Program-made: the position numbers and the translations under genes
Shown: positions 35,788 through 45,384 of the stretch, piece by piece
Layout of the letters: the number at the start of each line of letters is the position of its first letter
How positions within the stretch are numbered: position 1 is the first letter of the stretch
Assembly: GCA_016776725.1 (NCBI GenBank)
Contig: JADHSV010000017.1
Location: 1-57,624 of the forward strand
Source of the DNA: Rhodospirillales bacterium
Lineage (GTDB): Bacteria; Pseudomonadota; Alphaproteobacteria; Rhodospirillales; Shumkoniaceae
DNA: 57,624 nucleotides
Direction: 5' to 3'
Notes under the pieces: model-generated
The model's input: only the letters and a program-made list of their open reading frames with translations
Told to the model about the DNA's origin: nothing
Databases searched by the model: none

Positions 35788-36833
35788 TGGCCGGGTATCC
35801 TCCTCTTCGCTTCGGTCTGATTGGATACGGCGCGTGGGGCCGCCAGCACGCGGCGGCCATTCACGATTGCCCGCATACCACCCTGGCCATGATCGCGTGC
35901 GCATCCGATGCGTCGGCGGCCTGCGCTCACGCCGATTACCCGGACGCGCGGGTGACCACCCGTTGGCAGGATGTGTGCGCAGCACCCGAGATCGACGCCA
36001 TCGATATCGTCGTCCCCAACGACCTGCACGCCACCATGGCGATCGCCGCGTTGCAGGGCGGCAAGCATACCCAGCTTGAAAAACCCATGGCGACCCGCGA
36101 GGAAGACCTGGGCGCAATGCTGGAAGCTGCCGCAGAGTCGGGCAAGGTTCTCAGCATCGGGCACGAGTTTCGCCTGTCCAGCCAGTGGGGGGCGATCAAG
36201 CGCCTGATCGACGCGGGCGAGATCGGCGACGTTCAAAGCGTCGCCATCCACCTGTTTCGCAATCCCTACCGCAAGGGTGCCGGTAGCTGGCGCTGGAATG
36301 CGGACCGGGTGGGGTCGTGGATTCTCGAAGAAACCGTGCACTTTTACGATCTCGCGCTTTGGTATCTGGCCGGACATGGCGCGCCGCGTGATGTCATCGC
36401 CGTCGGTTCCAGCCGCCGGAACGATCATTTCTATGACACCACTTCCACGTCCATTCGTTGGGCCGATGGCGCCATTGCCTCGGTTTTTCAGACCACGTCC
36501 GGGTTTGAGCATCACCTGACGGTCGAGGTCATGGGCTCGGTTGGGGCGGCGCGGGCGCGCTGGTCAGGCGCCATGGACCGCACCCTGGACGCCGATTTCG
36601 ACCTGTGCGTCATCCCGAAGGGCTTCGATTTTCAGCGCGGCGTTTCCGAATGCGAGCGCCGCCCCCTGGAGCCGTCCGGCGAAGTGGCCGAACTGGGCCG
36701 CGAGATCGCGGCGGTGGCCGAGGCGTTCCGAAAGGGCGTGCCGCTGGTTTCACCGCGCGAAGCGGCCATGGCGGTGCGCGTCGGACTGGCCGCCGAGAAA
36801 TCCATCCAAACCGGAAAACGCCTTGAGATCTGA
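35787..36833 (+). CDS. Gfo/Idh/MocA family oxidoreductase
   Basis: This 348-residue NAD(P)-dependent oxidoreductase has an N-terminal Rossmann motif RFGLIGYGAWGRQHA, the catalytic EKP motif in TQLEKPMAT and a C-terminal GFO-like domain with EETVHFYDLALWYL. Members oxidise or reduce sugars, inositols and sugar acids. The ATG at 35787 shares its first base with the upstream stop TGA. It follows the NagB-like gene and precedes an EamA permease after 128 bp. Substrate is unknown. Confidence 0.9.
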   Translation: MAGYPPLRFGLIGYGAWGRQHAAAIHDCPHTTLAMIACASDASAACAHADYPDARVTTRWQDVCAAPEIDAIDIVVPNDLHATMAIAALQGGKHTQLEKPMATREEDLGAMLEAAAESGKVLSIGHEFRLSSQWGAIKRLIDAGEIGDVQSVAIHLFRNPYRKGAGSWRWNADRVGSWILEETVHFYDLALWYLAGHGAPRDVIAVGSSRRNDHFYDTTSTSIRWADGAIASVFQTTSGFEHHLTVEVMGSVGAARARWSGAMDRTLDADFDLCVIPKGFDFQRGVSECERRPLEPSGEVAELGREIAAVAEAFRKGVPLVSPREAAMAVRVGLAAEKSIQTGKRLEI

Positions 36834-36898
36834 ACGAGATCGGTAAGGTGATGTCCATAATCACACAAGAAATTTTCGTGTTTGACTAACTCTTGTAT

Positions 36899-36912
36899 AA
36901 AGACTAGTCTTT
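36899..36912. promoter_or_regulatory. 14-bp palindrome ahead of the permease-glycosidase operon
   Basis: AAAGACTAGTCTTT is perfectly self-complementary and lies 50 bp upstream of the EamA permease start, in an AT-rich stretch that contains TTGACT at 36882-36887. It may be an operator for an unlinked sugar regulator; no regulator gene is present in this cluster. Confidence 0.4.
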
Positions 36913-36961
36913 TTTGTTCAAAAAACAACATTTTGGGGTCGAGGGGCGCGGCGCAGGAAAA

Positions 36962-37879
36962 ATGGAACCCTTTAGCACCGACCGACGATTTATGGTCCCG
37001 TTCCTGCTGGTGTCCTTGATCTGGGGAAGCACATGGCTGGCTACCAAAATCGGTGTTCAGGTCGTTCCGCCGCTGTTTTTCTCGGCCTCGCGCCTGCTGG
37101 TCGGGGGCGCCATTTTGCTGGCGCTGGCGGCGAGCCAGGGGTCGATGTGGTGGCCCAGTGGCCTGGGAGTGCGGGTTCTGACGCTTTCCTTCTTCGGCAT
37201 TTCCATCCCGTATGCCCTGCTTTTCTGGGGCGTTCTGAACGCGCCGTCCGGCCTTTCCGCCGTTGTCAATCTGGCGCTGATGCCGCTGGCGCTGTTCGTC
37301 ATCGGCCTGATCTTTCGCGAGGAAGACTACAGCCACGCGAAGGCCATTGGCGTGGCCATCGGAATTGGGGGCCTGATCGTTTTGTTCGTTCCCAAGCTTA
37401 TGGCCGACACCGTACCGCCTTCGATGTGGGGATTGGGCGCGATCTCGCTTGGAACGATCACGTATTGCTTCATCTCGGTCCTCAGCCGACCGCTTTTGAA
37501 ACAATCGACCCCGACCATCATAAGCGGCTGGTTTTTGCTGATCGGCGGCACCTTCATGATGCTGATTTCCATCGCGTTCGAGCCGGTCGGCTGGCACACC
37601 CTGGCGCTTTATGCGCGCACCGAAATTTTTCTCAGCTGGCTTTATCTGGCCATCGGCGGAATGGTCATCGGGTTTTCGCTTTACGCCAAGCTGATGCGAG
37701 ACTGGGGACCGAGCCGCGCCGGTCTTTATGCGTTTGTGGCGCCGGTGGTGGCCGTGGTTCTGGGCGTCGTGGTCCTGAACGAGACGCTTGGGCCTTACGA
37801 GATCGTCGGCAGTATCATTATGTTTGGAGCAGCCGCGCTGGTCATTAAGCGCCCGCGGTTGAAGGAGACGACGTCGTGA
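36962..37879 (+). CDS. EamA (DMT) family permease
   Basis: This 305-residue inner-membrane protein has about ten helices in two EamA repeats. LIWGSTWLATKIGVQVVPPLFFSASRLL style residues open the first repeat, and the final RAGLYAFVAPVVAVVLGVVV and NETLGPYEIVGSIIM are typical. The ATG at 36962 is used because CAGGAAA lies just ahead; a longer TTG start is possible. It overlaps the GH116 gene by 4 bp. It may export or import a metabolite of the glycoside pathway. Confidence 0.87.
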   Translation: MEPFSTDRRFMVPFLLVSLIWGSTWLATKIGVQVVPPLFFSASRLLVGGAILLALAASQGSMWWPSGLGVRVLTLSFFGISIPYALLFWGVLNAPSGLSAVVNLALMPLALFVIGLIFREEDYSHAKAIGVAIGIGGLIVLFVPKLMADTVPPSMWGLGAISLGTITYCFISVLSRPLLKQSTPTIISGWFLLIGGTFMMLISIAFEPVGWHTLALYARTEIFLSWLYLAIGGMVIGFSLYAKLMRDWGPSRAGLYAFVAPVVAVVLGVVVLNETLGPYEIVGSIIMFGAAALVIKRPRLKETTS

Positions 37880-40209
37880 CCGATCATCCGCAATTTGCCT
37901 TTACGCGCAGGCTGCATGACCCCATTCCGGAGACCCACGGCAAAGTCGAGGGCCAGTTGCACGGGCCCGGCGATCTGGGCGTTCCCATCGGCGGCATCGG
38001 CACCGGCGGCATCGTCCAGTCGTGCCGGGGCGGTTTTAACCGCTGGTCCCTGAAAACGGGCGCCATGAAGTTGTTTCGCGAAGCGGCCTGCGGCTTCGCC
38101 CTCAAGGTTGACCAACAAGCCATGGCCCTGCAACCGCCGCCCGAAAGCGGCCAGTTGAGGGCTTTTGAGTGGCTGAGCGAAGACATCGACGGAACCTATG
38201 CCGCCGCTTTCCCCAAGGCTTGGCACACTTACGAGTTTGGCGCGCTGCGCGCCGTTCAGGAAAGCTATTCGCCGGTCATTCCGGGTGATGTGGATACATC
38301 CGCCACGCCCGTTGCCGTTTTTCGCTGGCGGCTGGAAAACACCGGGTCCAAAGCCATCGACGCCGCCGTTATGGCCCACTGGGCCAACCTGTCCGGCTGG
38401 TTCGACGCCTGGGGAACCGAACGTCCGTACCGTCGCAACGCGGGCAACCTCAACGGCGCAATCGGCAACGACGATTTCCGTGGCGTTCTGTTCGACCGCG
38501 TGCGCTTCGATGACGTGCCGCCCGAAGGGGTTGGCCAGTTTGCCCTTTTGGGTCAGGCCGATGCGGGAGTGGACATCACCGTCTGCCCGACCTTCGATGG
38601 CTTGGGCACCGGGGCCGATGTTTGGGCTCCGTTCGCCGAATCCGGCGCCGTTCCCGAAGACTTGGGCTGGTGGCTGGCCGATACGGGCTTTGCCGAAGCC
38701 GAGACCGGAATGCCATCCGGCGCCATCGCCGCACGGGCCCGGCTCGAACCGGGCCAAAGTGTTGAAGTTGTGTTCTCGCTGGCCTGGGATTTGCCCACCA
38801 TCCGCTTCGGCAGTGGCCGCACCCACCAGCGCTATTACACCAAGAACTGGGGGTCCGACGGACGCAACGCCGAAGGCATCGCAGCCCTGGCCCTTGAAAA
38901 ACGCGATGAATGGTCCGACGCCGTCGACGGCTGGCACGCATCCGAAATTGCCGATACCGGCGATACCCCGGCGGCTACCGGGCTGCGCGTCAATCAGCTT
39001 TTCCTTATTGTCGACGGCATGACGGCGCTGACCGCGCCCGACGAGGAAACGTGGGAGCCCAGCCATCTGGGCCTGATCGAATGCCCGGACTATCCCTACT
39101 ACAACACGCTGGATCTGTGGATTTACGCATCCGAAGGAATTCTGCGCCTGTGGCCCGATCTGGCCCGCTCGGTGGCCGAGGCCTTCAGCCGCGCCGTTGA
39201 CGCCGAAGACGCCCGCCAGCGCCGCCACATGCGCAGCACCGATTTGTTCCCCATCAACCGGGCCGGAGCCGTGCCCCACGATCTGGGCGCGCCCGAGGAA
39301 GACCCGTTCCATACGGTCAACAGCTTCTCGTGGCAGAACACCACCCGCTGGAAAGACCTGAACTGCCACTTCGTTATCGAGATTGCGCGCGACGGATCGG
39401 TGTTCGGCGAGCAATGGGTGGCGGGTCATTATGCGCAGGTCAAAACGGCGCTGACGCACCTTGAACAATACGACACCGATGGCGATGGCCTGATCGAAAA
39501 CAGCGGCTGGCCGGACCAAACGTTCGATAATCTGCCCATGGTCGGCCCGTCGGCCTATTGCGCGGGATTGTGGCTGGCCGCGTTGCTGGCCGGCGCGCAG
39601 GTGGCCGAAGCAGCGGGCGACGCCCAACAGGCCGCCACATGGCGGGCCATGTCGGCCAAGGGCGCCAAATCCTTTGAGGCCGCCCTGTGGACCGGAACCC
39701 ATTTTCGTTTCGACACATCCGGGCCGTTGTCGGAAGCCTACTTTATCGAGCAGCTCTTCGGCCCGTTCCTGGCCCGGCGCTACGGGTTCGGCGAAGTCGT
39801 CGATGCCGAAAAGGCCCGCACCGCCCTTCGCACCGTTTTTGCGCAAAACTTCGAGGGCGCGGGGCAGGGCAAGGGTGTGGTGAACGTCGCCATGCCCGAG
39901 GGGAGAAAAATCCCGTGGATCACCGACGACGTGCCGGAATCGTTCCAGCGAACCGAGGTGATTGTCGGCATCAATTTCAGTTTTGCGGCGCAACTTGAAA
40001 GCTGGGGGCTAACGGAGGAAGCCGAACGCCTGCGCAGCGCCCTTTACGGAGAAATTTACGAGCAGCGCGCACTGTTTTTCCGTACGCCTGCCGCCTTTGA
40101 CATCACCACCCCCACCTACCGCGCGGCCATGAACATGCGGCCCCTGTCGGCATGGTTCTCGGCCTCATGGCCAATATCCGGGCCCCATAAAGGAGAAGTA
40201 AAAAAATGA
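37876..40209 (+). CDS. GH116 family glycoside hydrolase (beta-glucosidase/glucosylceramidase-like)
   Basis: This 777-residue protein matches the GH116 family. An N-terminal beta-sandwich begins VPIGGIGTGGIVQSCRGGFN; the catalytic domain has GLIECPDYPYYNTLDLWIY, where Glu402 is the likely nucleophile, and DGDGLIENSGWPDQTFDNLP, where the PDQTFD segment (546-551) should carry the acid/base Asp. No signal peptide is seen, so it acts in the cytosol on an imported beta-glycoside. It starts with GTG at 37876 and overlaps the aldolase gene by 4 bp. Confidence 0.9.
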   Translation: MTDHPQFAFTRRLHDPIPETHGKVEGQLHGPGDLGVPIGGIGTGGIVQSCRGGFNRWSLKTGAMKLFREAACGFALKVDQQAMALQPPPESGQLRAFEWLSEDIDGTYAAAFPKAWHTYEFGALRAVQESYSPVIPGDVDTSATPVAVFRWRLENTGSKAIDAAVMAHWANLSGWFDAWGTERPYRRNAGNLNGAIGNDDFRGVLFDRVRFDDVPPEGVGQFALLGQADAGVDITVCPTFDGLGTGADVWAPFAESGAVPEDLGWWLADTGFAEAETGMPSGAIAARARLEPGQSVEVVFSLAWDLPTIRFGSGRTHQRYYTKNWGSDGRNAEGIAALALEKRDEWSDAVDGWHASEIADTGDTPAATGLRVNQLFLIVDGMTALTAPDEETWEPSHLGLIECPDYPYYNTLDLWIYASEGILRLWPDLARSVAEAFSRAVDAEDARQRRHMRSTDLFPINRAGAVPHDLGAPEEDPFHTVNSFSWQNTTRWKDLNCHFVIEIARDGSVFGEQWVAGHYAQVKTALTHLEQYDTDGDGLIENSGWPDQTFDNLPMVGPSAYCAGLWLAALLAGAQVAEAAGDAQQAATWRAMSAKGAKSFEAALWTGTHFRFDTSGPLSEAYFIEQLFGPFLARRYGFGEVVDAEKARTALRTVFAQNFEGAGQGKGVVNVAMPEGRKIPWITDDVPESFQRTEVIVGINFSFAAQLESWGLTEEAERLRSALYGEIYEQRALFFRTPAAFDITTPTYRAAMNMRPLSAWFSASWPISGPHKGEVKK

Positions 40210-41267
40210 CCGAACTTTCAGCAGGCAAACTTTGGGGTATCCGCCGTCTGGCCGATGCCGGTGGACGTTTCAAAATGACCGCCGTCGATCAGCGTCCGCC
40301 GATCAAGAATTACGTCAAGGCGCGGCGTAATGTGGATGAGGCGTCTTACGAAGACATGGCTGCCGTAAAAATAATCCTGACCCGCGAACTGGCCCCCTAC
40401 AGTTCGGCCATGCTGCTTGATCCGCATGTGGCTTATCCGCAGGGGCTTGAGTATGTCAGCCCGGCGCAGGGGCTTATTGCGACGCTGGAAAATTCCATCT
40501 TCGAGGAAACGCCGCGCGGTCGAATCAGTTCGGAAATCGATAACTGGAGCGTCGAGAAAATCAAGCGCAGCGGGGCCGACGCGGTCAAGGTGCTGGCCTG
40601 GTACCGGCCCGATGCTGCGCCCGACAATTGCGCCCGCCAGCAGGCTTACGTGCGCAAGATCGGCGAAGAATGCAAACGTTACGACATCCCGTTTGTGTTC
40701 GAGCTGCTGGTCTATCCGCTGCCCGGCGAGGCCAACCAGACAACCGACTATATCGAACACAAAGACAAGCACCCCGATCTGGTCCTCAAAAGCGTTGAAG
40801 CCTTCGCGGCACCCGAATTCGGAATTGACATTTTCAAGCTGGAAAGCCCGGTTCCGGCCGCATCCATCGCCGATCCCGACAATGGCGATCCGGACGAAAT
40901 CAAGCGCACCCAGGACTTGTTCGACGAATTGGGCCGTTTGGCGGGCCGCCCGTGGGTCATGCTTTCGGCCGGCGCCGGAATGACCGAATTCAAGCACGTA
41001 CTGCGATATGCCTTCAAAGGGGGCGCATCGGGTTATCTGGCCGGTCGCGCCATTTGGTGGCCCGCTTTCCAATTGTTCCCGGACCTGGATGCCATGACCG
41101 CTGAACTGCGTGCCGAGGGCGTACCCTACATGGCGGAACTGAGCCACCTGGCCGATGAAGCGGCGACGCCGTGGTTCGACAATCCGGCATTTGACGGCTC
41201 GGTTGAATTGGCCGGCAAGGGGGGTGGTTTTCGCGCGCAGTATGCCGGTTTCGGAGACACGAAATGA
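40206..41267 (+). CDS. LacD-like (tagatose-1,6-bisphosphate) aldolase
   Basis: This 353-residue class I aldolase is of the LacD family. TAVDQRPPIKNYVK near the N-terminus and the Schiff-base lysine in AVKVLAWYRPD (Lys128) are visible, and PFVFELLVYPLPGE and FKLESPVPAASI follow. LacD splits tagatose-1,6-bisphosphate in the cytosol. No sugar kinase gene is present in this cluster, so the substrate may differ or be phosphorylated elsewhere. It overlaps the genes on both sides by 4 bp. Confidence 0.82.
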   Translation: MTELSAGKLWGIRRLADAGGRFKMTAVDQRPPIKNYVKARRNVDEASYEDMAAVKIILTRELAPYSSAMLLDPHVAYPQGLEYVSPAQGLIATLENSIFEETPRGRISSEIDNWSVEKIKRSGADAVKVLAWYRPDAAPDNCARQQAYVRKIGEECKRYDIPFVFELLVYPLPGEANQTTDYIEHKDKHPDLVLKSVEAFAAPEFGIDIFKLESPVPAASIADPDNGDPDEIKRTQDLFDELGRLAGRPWVMLSAGAGMTEFKHVLRYAFKGGASGYLAGRAIWWPAFQLFPDLDAMTAELRAEGVPYMAELSHLADEAATPWFDNPAFDGSVELAGKGGGFRAQYAGFGDTK

Positions 41268-42655
41268 ACGCATCCCCGACCATTGGCGTGGTCGCCCTGG
41301 GTCGCACCACCTTCGACGTTCCCTTCGCCGAGGAAATAACCAAGGCGGCCTTTTCCCGGCTTGACGGTCTGGGCGTGAATATCGTCGGCCCGCGCGAGTT
41401 ACTGTTCGACGCCGATGCGGTTCGCGCGGCTTTGCCCGCCTTGAAAGCCCAGTCGCTGGATATGCTGTTGCTTCTTCAGGTAACTTTTACCGACGCCACC
41501 ATGACCGTGGCGCTGGCCGGCGAAATCGACGCGCCGCTGGCGCTGTGGGGGTTCCCCGAACCGCGTACCGGCGAACGGCTTCGGCTGAATTCGTTGTGCG
41601 GCATCAATTTGGCGGCCCATGCCCTGCGCAAGACCGGAACCGATATCGGTTACGTGTTCGGCGCGCCCGAGGACGCCGATTTGAAGGCGTTGATTTCGGG
41701 CGGCGGGATGGCCCCATTTGTTCCGGCAACCGGTGCGCGCGAGATGGATGAAGCGGGCGGTGCCACGGTCATCGAGGCACTCAAGAAAGTCCGCATCGGC
41801 GTCTTCGGCGACCATCCCGACGGCTTTCACACCTGCGGCTATGATGCGGCACAGGTTTCCGCCATGACGGGGGCGACCATTGAAGCCCATGCCCTTCCGG
41901 GCGTGTTCGACCGTGCGCGCGGTATCGACGCCGGGCGGGTTTCCAAAATCCATGCCCATACCGACAAGCGGGTCGCCAACCTGGGCGACATGGAGCCCGA
42001 AGCCCTTGATAAGGGTCTGCGGGTCTATGCCGCCCTGTCGGATCTGGCCAAGGAAGGCGAATACACGGGTCTGGCGGTGCGCTGCTGGCCCGAATTCTTC
42101 ACCGATTACGGCTGTGCGGCCTGCGGGGCCATGGCCATGCTCAGCGGCGACGGCATCCCGTGCGCCTGCGAGGCGGACGTGTTCGGCAACCTGTCCAGCC
42201 AGATATTGCAAAGCCTGACGGAAGAGCCCGTGTTTCTGGCCGATCTGGTGGATGTCGATGCGGACGATGACACGGCTGTTTTCTGGCATTGCGGACTGGC
42301 TCCCAAAACCATGGCTGACGCCGACGCTGGCGTTCGCGTGACCATCCATTCCAACCGCAAGAAACCGTTGCTGCATGAATTCCCGCTCAAAGCCGGGCGC
42401 ATCACCGTGGCGCGGCTTAGCCAGTCGCGCGGGTCCGTGCGCCTGATCCTAGCGGGTGCCGAAATGATCAAACGGCCCAACAGTTTTTCGGGCACCTCGG
42501 GCGTCGCGCGGTTCGACCGACCGGCCACAGAAATTCTGGACGGCGTCATGGGCGAGGGGCTGGAACACCATTACAGCTTCGCCTACGGAGAATTCCGTCC
42601 CGCGCTGCGCGCTGCGGCCAAGTCGCTGAACATTCCGGTAGTGGAATTGACATGA
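41264..42655 (+). CDS. L-fucose/L-arabinose isomerase-like protein
   Basis: This 463-residue protein resembles the fucose/arabinose isomerase fold family: an N-terminal domain with TIGVVALGRTTFDVPFAEE, a middle domain with IGVFGDHPDGFHTC, and a C-terminal domain with RCWPEFFTDYGCAACGAMA and metal-binding-like DGIPCACEADV. These enzymes interconvert aldoses and ketoses with Mn2+. Sugar specificity cannot be read. It sits between the aldolase and GH31 genes with 4-bp overlaps, consistent with isomerising the sugar released by the glycosidases. Confidence 0.82.
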   Translation: MNASPTIGVVALGRTTFDVPFAEEITKAAFSRLDGLGVNIVGPRELLFDADAVRAALPALKAQSLDMLLLLQVTFTDATMTVALAGEIDAPLALWGFPEPRTGERLRLNSLCGINLAAHALRKTGTDIGYVFGAPEDADLKALISGGGMAPFVPATGAREMDEAGGATVIEALKKVRIGVFGDHPDGFHTCGYDAAQVSAMTGATIEAHALPGVFDRARGIDAGRVSKIHAHTDKRVANLGDMEPEALDKGLRVYAALSDLAKEGEYTGLAVRCWPEFFTDYGCAACGAMAMLSGDGIPCACEADVFGNLSSQILQSLTEEPVFLADLVDVDADDDTAVFWHCGLAPKTMADADAGVRVTIHSNRKKPLLHEFPLKAGRITVARLSQSRGSVRLILAGAEMIKRPNSFSGTSGVARFDRPATEILDGVMGEGLEHHYSFAYGEFRPALRAAAKSLNIPVVELT

Positions 42656-44805
42656 CGAACTGGAACCGCGCCCAGGCCATCACCGGAACGGCTGCGCCAC
42701 AGGTTGATGGCGGGCGTGTCGCCATCGAAACCGCCGCCGGGGTGCTGAATGTGCAGCCGTGGGCCGACGGTGTATTTCGCCTGACCCTGGGAGCTGCACC
42801 GAGCGACCCCCACGGTATTCTGGTGGACCCGAAGCCGTCGATTGAAGGCGGCGCGGCTGTTGCCGATGGCGCAGTTGTTTTATCCGCCGGTAATGCGCAA
42901 CTGCGCATCGATGTGGCTGAACTGTCCCTGACCTTGACGCGCGACGACAAGCCGGTGCTGGCCTCTGCCGACGACGGGCATTTTGTGCGGGAACGGCGCG
43001 TTCCGCCGTTTTCGAAACTGGGCGAGAAGTTGGCAATCGCACTGGCCCTGCAATCGGGCGAACCCGTTTATGGACTGGGTGAAAAATGGGGTGGGCTGAA
43101 CCATCGCGGCCAGTTGATCCGATCGGACAACCAGGACAGCCTGGGTCCCAACGCCGAAATCAGCTACAAAAACTGCCCCTTCGCGTGGAGCCCCGAAGGC
43201 TGGGGCCTGTTTATATTGTCCGCCGCCATAACCGAGCATGGCGTGGGTTTTGCGCCGTGGTCGCATCGTTCGTACATCGCCAGTATCGAAGAACCCGTGC
43301 TCGACTTTTTCCTGATCGCCGGAACCGATGGCGCGGACATCATCGAACGCTATACCGGGTTGACCGGGCGCATGCCGCAAATTCCGCTGTGGAGTTTGGG
43401 CGTATGGGTGTCGCGGGCCTATTATCGTACGCCTGACGAAATGATGGATGTGGCCCGCACCCTTCGGAAACGCGATCTGCCCACCGACGTCATCTGTCTG
43501 GACGGACGCGCCTGGCAAAATACCGATACCCGCTTCGAATTCGTCTTCGACCCGTCCCGCTTCGATGACCCCAAGGCCCTGTGCGACGCCGTTCACGATC
43601 TGGATATGCGGCTGTGTGTGTGGGAGTATCCGCTGGTTTCGATGGATGGTCCGATGTTTGCCGACATGGAAGCCAAGGGCTGGCTGCTGAAAGACGAAAC
43701 CGGCGCCGCCGCCCGCTATGAATTTGATCGCGAACCCTTCGGCAAGGTGCTGACCCAACTGCCCGATAGCGGTCTGGTCGATTTCACCCATCCCGACGCC
43801 TACGCCTATTGGCGCGACCTGCACGCCGAACTGTTCAAACTGGGCGTTGACGTGACCAAACCCGATTTTGGCGAACAGGTCACCGACAACATGATCGCCC
43901 ATGACGGATCGACCGGCGCGCAACTCCACAACGTTTATGCGCTGCTTTATAATCGCTGCGTGTTCGAGGCCACCGAGGCCGCCTTCGGCAAGGGCAAGGC
44001 CTTGGTGTTCAGCCGCTCGGGCTGGGCCGGAAGCCAGCGCTATCCCATGCAATGGGCCGGTGATACGCAGGCCGACTGGGAAGGTCTTGCGGCGAGTTTG
44101 CGCGGCGGCCAAAGCTGGGGCATGTCGGGCGCGCCGTGTTACGCCACGGATATCGGCGGGTTCTATGGCCCGCAGCCGTCGGACGAATTGTTCGTGCGCT
44201 GGACGCAGGCCGCCATATTCTCCAGCCACATGCGCTTTCACGGGATTGGCGAGCGCGAGCCCTTCAATTTTGAGCCCGAAACCGAAGACATGGCGCGGCG
44301 CTGTATGAAGCTGCGTTACCGGCTCATTCCCTATATCGACGCCGCCATCATGGAAGCTGAAAAAACGGGTCTGCCGGTGATGCGAGCCATGGCGCTGGCC
44401 TTCCCCGACGACCGGGCCTGCTGGGCGTTCGAGGATCAGTACATGTTCGGCCCAGATATTCTGGTCGCACCCGTGCTGCGCGCGGGCGGATCGGTTTCGT
44501 ATTTCCTGCCGTCGGGCCGGTGGTGGAATTTGTTCACCGGCGAAGCGGTTAAAGGCGGGCGGGCCATTACCGAAACCGCGTCTTTGGGTGAAGTCCCGGT
44601 ATTTGTTCGCGATGGCGTGGCGCTGGCGCTGGGGCCGGTGGTGAACCACACGGGCGAACTGGGCGGGCAAATTGTTGTTGACGAAATCTGGCGCTACGGC
44701 GACGGTGACGAAAAGCCGCATCTTAGAAGCGGCGAAGACGGCGCGGGCGGAATGGAAATCCGACGCCGGTTTGACGACGGGCTGAACCCGTTGTCGGAGG
44801 AGTAA
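42652..44805 (+). CDS. GH31 family alpha-glycosidase
   Basis: This 717-residue protein is a GH31 enzyme of the alpha-xylosidase/alpha-glucosidase type. The nucleophile Asp405 lies in VTKPDFGEQV and the acid/base Asp471 in QWAGDTQADWEGL. An N-terminal beta-sandwich (YGLGEKWGGLNHRG) and GAPCYATDIGGFYGP are also typical. No signal peptide is seen, so hydrolysis is cytosolic after uptake. It is the last enzyme of the tightly overlapping run and is followed after 20 bp by the TRAP genes. Confidence 0.92.
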   Translation: MTNWNRAQAITGTAAPQVDGGRVAIETAAGVLNVQPWADGVFRLTLGAAPSDPHGILVDPKPSIEGGAAVADGAVVLSAGNAQLRIDVAELSLTLTRDDKPVLASADDGHFVRERRVPPFSKLGEKLAIALALQSGEPVYGLGEKWGGLNHRGQLIRSDNQDSLGPNAEISYKNCPFAWSPEGWGLFILSAAITEHGVGFAPWSHRSYIASIEEPVLDFFLIAGTDGADIIERYTGLTGRMPQIPLWSLGVWVSRAYYRTPDEMMDVARTLRKRDLPTDVICLDGRAWQNTDTRFEFVFDPSRFDDPKALCDAVHDLDMRLCVWEYPLVSMDGPMFADMEAKGWLLKDETGAAARYEFDREPFGKVLTQLPDSGLVDFTHPDAYAYWRDLHAELFKLGVDVTKPDFGEQVTDNMIAHDGSTGAQLHNVYALLYNRCVFEATEAAFGKGKALVFSRSGWAGSQRYPMQWAGDTQADWEGLAASLRGGQSWGMSGAPCYATDIGGFYGPQPSDELFVRWTQAAIFSSHMRFHGIGEREPFNFEPETEDMARRCMKLRYRLIPYIDAAIMEAEKTGLPVMRAMALAFPDDRACWAFEDQYMFGPDILVAPVLRAGGSVSYFLPSGRWWNLFTGEAVKGGRAITETASLGEVPVFVRDGVALALGPVVNHTGELGGQIVVDEIWRYGDGDEKPHLRSGEDGAGGMEIRRRFDDGLNPLSEE

Positions 44806-44825
44806 CATTAAGGGGACATAATCTA

Positions 44826-45380
44826 ATGCGCTTGCTGGCGAAAATAACCGCCCTTTTAGGAGCGGTAAATACGGCGATATTGACGGCTGGACGACAGATC
44901 GCCTGGGTGGCGTTGGTGGTGATGGTCTTTGTCATCCTGTTGCAGGTTTTCTGTCGCTACGTCCTCAACAACGCCCTGCCGTGGCCCGAGGAAGCGGCCC
45001 GGTCGCTGATGATCTGGATGATGGCTTTTATGGCCCCGTCCGGGTATCGCTGGGGCGCTTTCGTCAGCATTGATCTGATCCCGGACGCACTGCCCCCTGT
45101 TGTTCGCCGCGCTCTGCATATGGCTATCTTTGTGCTCTCCACGATTATCCTGGTCATTCTGTTGGAGAAAGCGACCAAGCATTTCGGATCGGGCTTCATC
45201 TTCCGTTCCTCAAGCCTGATGCACATGCCGCTGGCCTACATTTATCTGGCCATGAGCGTCTGTCTCGGACTGATGCTAAGCGTCAACATCGAGATGATTA
45301 TGCGCACCATTGGGCGAACGTTCGGCAATGTGGACGACTTCCCCAAGCCCGCCACCCCTAAATTCATAGCGGAGGGCTGA
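44826..45380 (+). CDS. dctQ: TRAP transporter small permease DctQ
   Basis: This 184-residue inner-membrane protein has four helices and the DctQ motifs FCRYVLNNALPWPEEAARSL and a late SLMHMPLAYIYLAMSVCLG stretch. It is the small subunit of a three-gene TRAP system with DctM (4 bp downstream) and DctP. It lies 20 bp after the GH31 gene, so uptake and glycoside breakdown are likely co-transcribed. Confidence 0.92.
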   Translation: MRLLAKITALLGAVNTAILTAGRQIAWVALVVMVFVILLQVFCRYVLNNALPWPEEAARSLMIWMMAFMAPSGYRWGAFVSIDLIPDALPPVVRRALHMAIFVLSTIILVILLEKATKHFGSGFIFRSSSLMHMPLAYIYLAMSVCLGLMLSVNIEMIMRTIGRTFGNVDDFPKPATPKFIAEG

Positions 45381-45384
45381 TATC

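Noticed and set aside
34945-44805. Sulfoquinovose (sulfoglycolysis) pathway, because of GH31, isomerase and LacD-like aldolase
   Set aside because: The GH31 motifs (KPDFGE, GDTQADW) look like the alpha-xylosidase/glucosidase branch and not the sulfoquinovosidase branch; no sulfonate exporter or sulfolactaldehyde gene is present.
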